Source: QWQI01 sp964608915 (GTDB taxonomy: Bacteria; Planctomycetota; Planctomycetia; Isosphaerales; Isosphaeraceae). Taken from it: a stretch of DNA of 64,000 bases. The DNA is taken from positions 186,001 through 250,000 of the forward strand of contig CAZSQA010000003.1 in NCBI GenBank assembly GCA_964608915.1, read 5' to 3'. The notes below the pieces were generated by a model, which did no database searches, was not told the DNA's origin, and saw only the letters and a program-made list of their open reading frames with translations. This document shows, piece by piece, positions 34,693 through 42,003 of the stretch. Made by a program: the position numbers and the translations under genes. The stretch's first letter is position 1, and the number at the start of each line of letters is the position of its first letter.

Positions 34693-36270
34693 TCACGAGA
34701 TTCGCACGTCGCCCGGCCTTCGACGGATTTCCCCGCCCATCGCGATTGTCCCCCGATCTCGCGAATCATCGTCCAGGCCGTTCATCGAAAGCTGGCCATC
34801 CGATTTCGCTGATCCGTCAGAATCGGCCGATATCTCTTTTTCCGTAACGATTTCAGCCATTTCCGAAATCATCCGGAAGACCGCCCCATTCCCGGGCCGG
34901 CTTTCGACCTCCAGCCCGGCTCCGATCGCTTGCGCCAAACGTGCCACGATCGCCAGGCCGAGGCCGAGCCCCTCAATCCCACGACGGCGGGCATCGTCCG
35001 ATCGATAAAACGGCTCGAACACGTGCGAAAGCACTTCCTCGTCCATCCCCGGGCCATGATCAGCCACTTCGATCACGGCTCTGCGGCCTTCGATCCTCAA
35101 TTTCACTTCGACAGGCTCGCCTGGATCACCGTACTTCAGGGCGTTGTCCAGAAAATTGTCGAGCGCCTGGCCGAGCATGGCCGAATGGGTGCGAATCGTC
35201 GCCGGAACACCAGGCTGAGTCTCGATGGAGAGCCGGAGTTCGCCTTGCTCCAAACGATCCGCCCATCCATTCCGCAAATGATCGGGGAGCCAGGCGGCCA
35301 GGTCGAGAATTTCCCGCTCCACGATTGGCCCGCTGCCTTCACGGCGAGCCAGAAACAGAAGGGATTCGACGATCTTCTGAAGCCGCTGAGCCGAGCCACG
35401 AGAAACTTCGAGCGTGCGGCGATATTCCGGGGCCTCGCGATCGCGCCGCAGGGCGACTTCCATCTGCCCCAGCAGAGCGGCCAGCGGCGTACGCAACTGG
35501 TGCGAGGCTTCGCTGACGAAGCGCGTCTGCCGCAGGAAGGCCTCCTCAAGCCTGTCCATCAGGCCGTCAAAGGCAAACGTCAGAGCCTGAAGCTCGTCGG
35601 CCGTGCGGCGCTCGGGCAGGCGGAACGAGAGATTCTCGGCATCGATCCTGCGAACCGCCTCGGCCATCTCACTCAAAGGCGATAGAGCCCGTTTGCAATA
35701 CCAGCGGCCCGCGGCCAGAGCGATCACCCAGGTCGCCAATGAGACAAAGCCGAGAAATCGCAACAGGTTGCGTTTCTGTTCGATGACAGATTTTATCGGC
35801 CAGGCCGTCACGAGCGTCAGTGCGGCATATCCGGACTTGCCCCCCGGCGGACGGGACTGCCCCGCCGGCTCCGAATGGACGATCTTGCGCCGATACAAAA
35901 CCCAGGGGCGATCCAGCCAGCGGATTTCGGACCGGCCCGAATTAAGCCCCTGCCCGGCCCCGACAGTCGCGATCGGAAACGTCAGATCCCGCGACGTCTG
36001 CAGGCAGTGGCCTGTGTCGTCGAACACGCCCCAGATCGTCGGCTCACCGTCCGAACCGAACGCGATATCCCAGCTCTCGCCCGTCCATTCCAGCCCAGTG
36101 GGCCGCCAGCGGCACTGGGAAGCAAGCGTATCGAGAGTCGCCAGGGCCCTGTCTTCCACCTGCTGGGCGGCATGATCGGCGACCAGCACGTAGACCGCAA
36201 CCGAAAACCCGCAAAGCACGGCCGCCAGCGCGGCCAGCGAAAAGGCCAGAAGCCTGTCGGTGATGGACAT
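34693..36270 (-). CDS. Sensor histidine kinase
   Basis: A 525-residue membrane kinase. Membrane helix 1 at residues 9-31 (FSLAALAAVLCGFSVAVYVL), an extracytoplasmic sensor of about 130 residues, helix 2 (FLGFVSLATWVIALAAG), HAMP (LSPLSEMAEAVRRIDAENLS), then the HisKA box SEASHQLRTPLAALLGQ with the phospho-acceptor His and an HATPase domain with DNALKYGD, HGPGMDEEV and GLGLGLAIV. It most likely phosphorylates the OmpR-type regulator encoded at 37885-38577, from which it is separated by a DUF1559 gene and a lipoprotein gene. ATG 36270 precedes helix 1. Confidence 0.93.
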   Translation of the reverse strand: MSITDRLLAFSLAALAAVLCGFSVAVYVLVADHAAQQVEDRALATLDTLASQCRWRPTGLEWTGESWDIAFGSDGEPTIWGVFDDTGHCLQTSRDLTFPIATVGAGQGLNSGRSEIRWLDRPWVLYRRKIVHSEPAGQSRPPGGKSGYAALTLVTAWPIKSVIEQKRNLLRFLGFVSLATWVIALAAGRWYCKRALSPLSEMAEAVRRIDAENLSFRLPERRTADELQALTFAFDGLMDRLEEAFLRQTRFVSEASHQLRTPLAALLGQMEVALRRDREAPEYRRTLEVSRGSAQRLQKIVESLLFLARREGSGPIVEREILDLAAWLPDHLRNGWADRLEQGELRLSIETQPGVPATIRTHSAMLGQALDNFLDNALKYGDPGEPVEVKLRIEGRRAVIEVADHGPGMDEEVLSHVFEPFYRSDDARRRGIEGLGLGLAIVARLAQAIGAGLEVESRPGNGAVFRMISEMAEIVTEKEISADSDGSAKSDGQLSMNGLDDDSRDRGTIAMGGEIRRRPGDVRIS

Positions 36271-36333
36271 CGATCGCCCCCGGGCCGCATCTGCCGGACT
36301 GCCGAAAGATCGTCTCGCCAACGATCGAGACGC

Positions 36334-36373
36334 AAAAGAGCGTCGAGGGCACCCACACTTGCCCCCGACGCTC
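36334..36373 (-). terminator. Intrinsic terminator between lipoprotein and sensor kinase genes
   Basis: On the minus strand: GAGCGTCG, GGGC with one unpaired base, a ten-base loop, GCCC, CGACGCTC, then TTTT. It lies just past the stop at 36396 and before the kinase start at 36270, so part of the transcripts should end ahead of the kinase gene. Confidence 0.75.
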
Positions 36374-36395
36374 CATGATAAACGATCCGCAAAAT

Positions 36396-36809
36396 TCAAT
36401 CCGCTTCGAGCCTTTCGACCTTCCAGACGTCATTCTCAGGCGCCAGGATCAGCCGGACCTTCGTCGCCTTCGGTTTTTCGATCGCATACACACATTCGGC
36501 CAGTTTCATCGGCGGTTTGTCGATCCGCTTGCCTTCCTGGAAATTCGCGGGGTTCTTCAGCGCCGGGTGCGATTTCACGTACCGGCGGAACGAATCGAGC
36601 CCCATCAGCGACTTGAATTCGGCCGAGGTTCCGTTCCAGGCCGTATCGACATTGCCCTTGCGGATCTCGTCCAGAAAGGTGTCGGCGATCGGCCGGCCCG
36701 TCTCATCCGGCAGGGGCGGTTCGGAGCCGCACCCGGCCGAAAGAACCAGGGCGAAAAGGAGAACCCGGCGCAACCACGGAAGGGCCTTCACCGTCAGGTC
36801 CGGTTTCAT
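36396..36809 (-). CDS. Hypothetical lipoprotein
   Basis: A 137-residue protein with a lipoprotein signal (LLFALVLSAGCGS) and a small soluble domain (residues 40-137) with ADTFLDEIRKGNVDTAWN, which resembles the SnoaL/DUF4864-type alpha+beta folds that begin 'FLDALRAGDVDAAW' and end with VWKVERLEAD. Function unknown; perhaps a binding module. It lies 22 bases behind the DUF1559 gene, clearly in the same transcript, inside a two-component operon. Confidence 0.82.
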   Translation of the reverse strand: MKPDLTVKALPWLRRVLLFALVLSAGCGSEPPLPDETGRPIADTFLDEIRKGNVDTAWNGTSAEFKSLMGLDSFRRYVKSHPALKNPANFQEGKRIDKPPMKLAECVYAIEKPKATKVRLILAPENDVWKVERLEAD

Positions 36810-36830
36810 GGCATCGGTCTCCGCTTCTGA

Positions 36831-37898
36831 TCAATAGGAATCCGCACTGATGACTTCCGCCCCGGCACGCGTGCCGAGCGCCCGCCAGATCGGCTGCGCG
36901 ATCGTGTTCTTGCCGAATCGCACCGAGCCGTCCATCATCAGGATATTCACTCCGCCGGGGTGATAGCTCCGGGCCGTCACGGCTCCGTAGGTCGGCAGAG
37001 TCGTCGATTCGCCGTCCCGCATCGACGTGTAATCGATGTCGACGGGCGTCAGCACACCCGGCGGCTGATACAGGAATTTCGTGTTGGGCGTGAATGTCGT
37101 CGTGAAGCCGGTCTCATGCACGTCGGCCTCGACCCACTCCGTATGACCGTTCGAATCGTAAGTGCCCGAGGCCAGCCAGCTCATCAGGTCGGCCGGAGTG
37201 CGAGGCGGCAGAACCCCGACAGTCGAAGGCTGCCGCGTATCCCAAACGTTCGGCTGGAATGCCTTGACCTCGGAAGCCCCCAGCGTGTTCGACAAGCCAT
37301 CCGGAAAAGCCGCCGGCGTATAGGCCTGGTTCACGTGGAACGAGCCGTCGCCCACCTGCCAGCTGACAGGGTCGTAAGAGAACCACGTGCCCTGGTTCAG
37401 GCAGTAATTCAGGGGATAATATGTCAGCGTCGCCGTCGGCCGCGAGCGGTCGTTGATCTCGCTCGGGCACATGAAAACGGAGATTCGCAGCGCCGCGACC
37501 GTCGGCCCCGACGTGAACTGGTGCTGCACGTTCCAGTTGATCATGTTGTAAATGTTCGTCTGTTCCATATACGGCAGCAGGCGGGCATGAGCCGACCAGG
37601 GCTGGAACGTGAAACCGTTCGGAATGGCGGCGAACATCGGAAATGTGTTGTTCGTGGAGAGATAATTATGCATGCCGAGGCCAATCTGCTTGAGATTGTT
37701 CACGCACTGGGCCCGCCGGGCCGCTTCACGTGCCGACTGCACGGCCGGCAATAGCAGAGAAATCAGCACGGCGATGATCGCTATGACCACCAGCAGTTCG
37801 ATCAAGGTGAACCCTCTCGGCCGTGCTCCGGTTCGGGCGTTCCGAAATCGCACGGCGGCAAGGCTTTCGGCCTGATTCGAGACATCAATTACCATCAT
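36831..37898 (-). CDS. DUF1559 pseudopilin-like protein inside a two-component operon
   Basis: A 355-residue DUF1559 protein: 28-residue leader, then GFTLIELLVVIAIIAVLISL, RRAQCVNNLKQIGLGMHNYL, a central FQPWSAHARLLPYMEQTNIY and the C-terminal HPGGVNILMMDGSVRFGKN. Its ATG at 37898 (or the next codon) lies inside the end of the response-regulator gene, overlapping it by 14 bases, with GAAGGAGAGAAGATCG as ribosome-binding site, so translation is probably coupled. The prepilin leader is longer than that of the first copy at 29994. It may be exported under control of the flanking regulator or be the sensor's partner (inference). Confidence 0.94.
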   Translation of the reverse strand: MMVIDVSNQAESLAAVRFRNARTGARPRGFTLIELLVVIAIIAVLISLLLPAVQSAREAARRAQCVNNLKQIGLGMHNYLSTNNTFPMFAAIPNGFTFQPWSAHARLLPYMEQTNIYNMINWNVQHQFTSGPTVAALRISVFMCPSEINDRSRPTATLTYYPLNYCLNQGTWFSYDPVSWQVGDGSFHVNQAYTPAAFPDGLSNTLGASEVKAFQPNVWDTRQPSTVGVLPPRTPADLMSWLASGTYDSNGHTEWVEADVHETGFTTTFTPNTKFLYQPPGVLTPVDIDYTSMRDGESTTLPTYGAVTARSYHPGGVNILMMDGSVRFGKNTIAQPIWRALGTRAGAEVISADSY

Positions 37899-38577
37899 CG
37901 ATCTTCTCTCCTTCGAGTACATACCCCTGGCCGCGAACCGTTTTGATCAGCCTGGGCCCTAAAGCCTCCAGCTTGCGTCGAAGTTCCATCACATGAACCT
38001 CCAGCGTATTCGAAATCCCGTCGTACCGTTGATCCCATACTTGTTCGTAAATCCTTGTGCGACCCAGCACTTCGCCAGGGCGCCGCATGAAGAACGCCAG
38101 CAAGGCGAATTCCCGGCCCGTCATTTCGATCTTCTGCCCTGCCCGCTCGACCTTCTGGCTCGCCAGGTCGATCACGAGATCGCCGAAGCGGATGACCGAT
38201 GAAGTCCGCCCGTCAGACCTTCGTGTCAAAGAACGCACTCTGGCCAGCATCTCTTCGAACGCAAACGGCTTGCACAGATAATCGTCCGCCCCGGCATCGA
38301 GCCCCCGGACCCGCTCCTGAACCGCATCCCGAGCCGTCAGGAACATGACCTTCGTCATGTGTCCGCCCGCTCGAAACCGCCGCAGAAGCTCCAGCCCGTC
38401 ATAACCCGGCAACCACCAGTCGAGCAGGACCAAGTCCCAGGCTTCCGTCGAGAGCCGGTGCCAGGCTTCCACACCTTCGCGGGCCAGCTCGACGCTGAAG
38501 CCTTCTTCCCTCAGGCCTCGCACGATGAAGTCGGCGATCTCCGCCTCGTCCTCGACCAGCAGAATACGCGCCGACAT
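37885..38577 (-). CDS. OmpR/PhoB-type response regulator
   Basis: A 230-residue regulator. Receiver domain: acidic pocket VEDEAE, phospho-acceptor aspartate in LVLLDWWLPGYDG (about D53), FLTARD threonine and the lysine in YLCKPF. DNA-binding winged helix: MTGREFALLAFFMRRPGEVL ... VHVMELRRKLE ... VRGQGYVL. It heads an operon with the DUF1559 gene, a lipoprotein gene and, beyond a terminator, its likely sensor kinase. A near-perfect 22-bp palindrome 80 bases upstream could be its own site. Start ATG 38577. Confidence 0.95.
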   Translation of the reverse strand: MSARILLVEDEAEIADFIVRGLREEGFSVELAREGVEAWHRLSTEAWDLVLLDWWLPGYDGLELLRRFRAGGHMTKVMFLTARDAVQERVRGLDAGADDYLCKPFAFEEMLARVRSLTRRSDGRTSSVIRFGDLVIDLASQKVERAGQKIEMTGREFALLAFFMRRPGEVLGRTRIYEQVWDQRYDGISNTLEVHVMELRRKLEALGPRLIKTVRGQGYVLEGEKIDDGN

Positions 38578-38657
38578 TGCGATTGCCCTCGATGGCCCCG
38601 ACGGCCTTGACTGACAGGCACGATCTTACGAAAGCACCTTAAAAGCACGATGAATCG

Positions 38658-38679
38658 AAGATAAGAAATTCCTTATCTT
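38658..38679. promoter_or_regulatory. 22-bp near-palindrome upstream of the response regulator
   Basis: AAGATAAG and CTTATCTT arms around a six-base centre, with only one mismatched pair over 22 bases. It is AT-rich in a GC-rich region and ends 81 bases before the regulator's ATG. Candidate operator for autoregulation. Confidence 0.4.
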
Positions 38680-38764
38680 GCCGCTGCCCTTCGGCCTGGA
38701 CCGATACGAACCGATACGCTCCGCGGCGCACGGTCCGCCAAATTTTCTTCCGCTCGACGTTCGC

Positions 38765-39544
38765 TCAACCTCCGGCATAAAGCTTCGCGACGCGGCGGGC
38801 GTGCTCGTCGTAAGCCGCGTCGAACACTCGCAGGGCTTCCGCCTGCCCCACGATCGCGCCGGCCACCAGGGCATGGGGCGGCTTACCGGCCTCGGTCAGC
38901 CGCGCCGCCACTTCGGCCTTGATCGCATTGACCAGCAGACATCCGCCGACCGTCGAACCAGGCGCCACCGGCTCCGTCATACCTTCGATACGTACCATCG
39001 CGTCGCCCAGCGGGGCGCCGGTGTCCAGCACCAGGTCGCACACGTCCATGAGCTTGTGCCCGCTCGGATGGCGTGTCTCGCTACCATCCGCATGCGCCCG
39101 GCTTACGATCCCGACGACCTTCAGCCCGGCGGCCTTGAAGCCCTCGGCCATTTCGATCGGCACCACGTTGCAGCCGCTGGATGAGATCACCAGCGCCGAA
39201 TCGAGTGGCGACAGCCGGAAATTCCGCAGAATCCGGGCCGCCAGCCCTGAGGTGTTCTCCAGAAACATCGCCTGCCGCTGGCCGTTCGCCCCGACGACCT
39301 GATTATGGAACGTCATCGAGAGCTCGACGATCGGATGAAAGCCCGCGAACGATCCATACCTCGGCCACATTTCCTCGACCATCATGCGCGAATGCCCAGC
39401 GCCGAACATGTGCACCATCCGGTCAGCCAGAATCGAAGCCGCGAAAATGTCGGCCGCCTGACGGATCAGGGGCAACTGGCCGCGAACGGTGTCGAGAAGC
39501 CCCTGAGATGCGTTCAGATACTCTTCGGCCGGACTGACGCTCAT
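38765..39544 (-). CDS. SIS-domain sugar-phosphate binding protein
   Basis: A 259-residue protein with one SIS (sugar isomerase) domain: VHMFGAGHSRMMVEEM (phosphate-binding start), MTFHNQVVGANGQRQ, ALVISSSGCNVVPIEMAEG and the end TVGGCLLVNAIKAEV. It resembles the group close to N-acetylmuramic acid 6-phosphate etherase and the uncharacterised 'sugar isomerase domain-containing proteins' (about 245 residues). It would bind or act on an amino-sugar phosphate in the cytoplasm. ATG 39544 has a good AGGAG. It follows the gene at 39601-40380 by 57 bases, likely one transcript. Confidence 0.88.
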   Translation of the reverse strand: MSVSPAEEYLNASQGLLDTVRGQLPLIRQAADIFAASILADRMVHMFGAGHSRMMVEEMWPRYGSFAGFHPIVELSMTFHNQVVGANGQRQAMFLENTSGLAARILRNFRLSPLDSALVISSSGCNVVPIEMAEGFKAAGLKVVGIVSRAHADGSETRHPSGHKLMDVCDLVLDTGAPLGDAMVRIEGMTEPVAPGSTVGGCLLVNAIKAEVAARLTEAGKPPHALVAGAIVGQAEALRVFDAAYDEHARRVAKLYAGG

Positions 39545-39600
39545 GAATCGGATCTCCTGACCAGGTTTACCGGAATCATGGCCGGATTCGAACTCGCGCG

Positions 39601-40380
39601 TCAACGATCGAGCACGGCCCCGACCGCGGCCTGAATGCGCCGAACGGCTGTGACCACCTGGAGATCCAGCCCGAGCCCGGGATGCACTTCGGTGATCAGC
39701 ACCTGGGCTTCGAGCGAAAGGCGATAAAGCGATCTGGCGACTCGCCGGTCAAGCGTCGTTTCGGCCGACACATCGCCCGCGTAAAGCTCAATGCGGCGGG
39801 CAAGCCGTTCCGTATCTTCGCCTGAGGGCCGCCGGCCTTCACGCAGGGCATTCAGAAAGGCATCGCCCAGTGTTTCGATGGCGATTTCACTGACGGAAGA
39901 TTCCTGTTCATCCTCGACCCCTGCCGGCTCGTTACTCGCATCGGCGACCCATTCGCCCTGAATTTCGACGGGCGGCGGCCCCGGCAATGCCGGCTGCGGG
40001 TCTTCGATCCCGGCCCATTCGCGCAAGAATTGCGGATCGTCAGGGATATCCAGCTCGGCTTCCAGTTCCGCCGCCGAAACCGTCGGCTTATGCCGCACCA
40101 CGGGGAACATCGTGCCGGGTACGCCGCCAGAATCGTCGAGCCGGTCGATGATCGCTCGCAGAGTCGCCTGGCACCAGGCCTGCAGATCGCCCAGGCCCGA
40201 TTCGACCGCCTCCCGTTCCGCCCGATCCGCCTGCCGGTTCTTGAGGAACACCGTCACCCGGAATTCGTCGCCGAGCGGGTCGACCGCGCGCGGAGCATCC
40301 TGCCCAAGACGCCACACTTGGGGCATGCGCTTGAATCGGGAATGTTTCAGCGGATCGTTCCGCCGGTCGTCGTCCGGCAC
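39601..40380 (-). CDS. Hypothetical protein
   Basis: A 259-residue soluble protein, not recognised. The N-terminal part (DEFRVTVFLKNRQADRAERE) suggests a small alpha/beta domain, the middle is Pro/Glu-rich and low in structure (ALPGPPPVEIQGEWVAD), and the C-terminal 90 residues are helical (LGDAFLNALREGRR, RIELYAGDVSAETTLDRRVA). The GTG start at 40380 is supported by AGGAG eight bases upstream. It probably forms a transcription unit with the SIS gene. Confidence 0.7.
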   Translation of the reverse strand: MPDDDRRNDPLKHSRFKRMPQVWRLGQDAPRAVDPLGDEFRVTVFLKNRQADRAEREAVESGLGDLQAWCQATLRAIIDRLDDSGGVPGTMFPVVRHKPTVSAAELEAELDIPDDPQFLREWAGIEDPQPALPGPPPVEIQGEWVADASNEPAGVEDEQESSVSEIAIETLGDAFLNALREGRRPSGEDTERLARRIELYAGDVSAETTLDRRVARSLYRLSLEAQVLITEVHPGLGLDLQVVTAVRRIQAAVGAVLDR

Positions 40381-40614
40381 TTGCGGGCTCCTGAGCGGTT
40401 TCGCCGCGTTTTCGGACGCATATCCGCTTCATAATCTTCCCACAATCGCGCGTTCTCCGCAATCGCGAACGCGTCTAGCGCAGGGCCGTTCGAATCTCTT
40501 TCCGCGAAAAAATGGAAAGGCTCGAAAAAAGGGGCAGGTCGTTTCAGGCCTCAAGATGGACTTGCCTTCTGGTTGTGGACAAAGTGAAATCATGACATGG
40601 AGGACCATGCAACG

Positions 40615-40968
40615 ATGCGATTCCGAAGTATGACGAAACGGCGGGCGATCGCGGCGATCGCGTTCCTGATTCCGGCTCTGATCGGCGGATGGCTGCTTAT
40701 TCGGCGATGGGAGTATCTCGACCGCGCATACGAACACCAGAATCGACTCAGGACGATGCTCGCCGTCCCGGGCGGTGAGGAATATTGGGAGCGGCGCTGG
40801 ACAATGATGCGGGAAGGGAAGAAAGCCTCATACCCCTGGCCCGACGGACCGCCTTTCGTGCCTGTACTGAGCGAATATCACAAGAAAATGCAGGCCAAGT
40901 GGGAGCAAGCCGCTTCGAACCCATGGATGACTGTCGAGCCGGATCCGCTGAGCCCTCAAAACGAATGA
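40615..40968 (+). CDS. Small hypothetical membrane protein
   Basis: A likely 117-residue protein with a basic N-terminus, one membrane helix (residues about 10-27, AIAAIAFLIPALIGGWLLI) and a polar C-terminal part rich in Trp, Glu and Pro. Not recognised. GGAGG lies 11 bases before ATG 40615; ATG 40597 is the alternative. Nothing flanks it on the same strand. Confidence 0.55.
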   Translation: MRFRSMTKRRAIAAIAFLIPALIGGWLLIRRWEYLDRAYEHQNRLRTMLAVPGGEEYWERRWTMMREGKKASYPWPDGPPFVPVLSEYHKKMQAKWEQAASNPWMTVEPDPLSPQNE

Positions 40969-41121
40969 AAGACTCATCAGGAATTTCCGTGGTCTTTTCA
41001 CCGAGAAACCCGCGATCGATCTCATGAACGGAAGCGACTCGCACCTGAATCGGCAATATCGGAATCAATGGCGTATCGCTCTGCCTGCCTCTGATTCGAC
41101 CTGAAAGGGCGAAAGGTCAAT

Positions 41122-41143
41122 AGCCCCGGGTGAAACCCGGGGG
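41122..41143. repeat. REP-like GC-rich hairpin
   Basis: CCCCGGG, loop TGAAA, CCCGGGG: a 7-bp perfect stem in a gene-free stretch. The motif AGCCCCGGGTGAAACCCGGG has the look of short palindromic elements dispersed in planctomycete genomes (from memory). It may also act as a terminator for the convergent genes on either side. Confidence 0.45.
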
Positions 41144-41199
41144 ATGCGGAACGTGTCAGGGCAAATCCGATTCGATTCCAGCTTCGAATCCTATTCGGG

Positions 41200-42003
41200 T
41201 CAGCGGAACTCCCAATAGACTTCACGATCTTCCGGTTCAGGGTCCGGCAACCCGAAAGCCTCGACCCGATCAGGCGATATCTGTTTTTTGTAACAATCGA
41301 AATCGATCGATTTCGTTTGCCCCGGAAGTATGTCAGTGACCGGCAGATAAGCTCCACCTTGCAGGAATCCATCCTTGCCTCGAATTCCGATCGACAGAAA
41401 CGGAAGCGACATTTCCGATCCGTTCGTGACTTCGAATCGAAGGTCACCACTTTCGGACACGCCCACGATCGTCCAACGAAATAGTCGCCTGGCCTCACGA
41501 ATTCGTATTTCATGAGGAGAGAAAGGAGGGGGTCCATCGACGATCCACTGCCACTGCGCCTTGCGATAACGCTTACGGGCCGAAGCACATATCGACTTCA
41601 GCCAATCCTCGAAACCATTGGCCGCGCGAAGGATACCTTGACGATACCGCCATTCGTAAATGACGGATTCAGCCCCTGGCAGCATATCCACATCCTTGAA
41701 ATAGGCAAGAGATCTATCCGTCCTGCCGAAATGTCAGAAGACATCGCCTTCTTGCGTTTCGAATTCGATCGGAACCGCGAAAACCTGAACCATGTGGCCG
41801 ATGCCGCTTCGATAGAGCTTCGCGTTGCCGAATTTGATGACGAATTCCTTGTAAGAACCCGGTACGGAAATCTCCGAATCCTCGACGAGCTTTCTGTTTT
41901 CAGGCGAAAGAGGACCATCGACAAGATGAAACTTGTTCATTTTGATCCTGTCAATTTCATCTTGAAGCCATTCGAACATGATTCGTTCGCCAAGCGAATT
42001 CAC
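41200..42003 (-). pseudogene. SMI1/KNR4-like gene interrupted by an in-frame TGA
   Basis: Two open segments in the same reading frame, 41737-42003 (N-terminal 89 codons) and 41200-41733 (C-terminal 178 codons), are separated by one TGA at 41734-41736. The first holds an SMI1/KNR4-type core (ISVPGSYKEFVIKFGNAKLY); the second continues AYFKDVDMLPGAES, DSFEDW-like GFEDWLKSICASARKRY and ends in LPDPEPEDREVYWEFR. Joined they give a protein of about 265 residues, as in intact family members. SMI1/KNR4 proteins often act as immunity proteins or regulatory adaptors. The GTG at 42003 overlaps the stop of the upstream phosphorylase gene (GTGA), while ATG 41979 is another start. Either a nonsense mutation or a sequencing error. 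Confidence 0.65.

Noticed and set aside
34409..34696. 95-codon minus-strand frame between the sensor kinase and STAS genes
   Set aside because: No ribosome-binding site, no conserved features, composition unlike nearby genes.
41734..41736. Reading the in-frame TGA as selenocysteine
   Set aside because: No selenoprotein of this family is known, the position is not a redox cysteine in relatives as far as I recall, and no SECIS-like hairpin directly downstream was seen.
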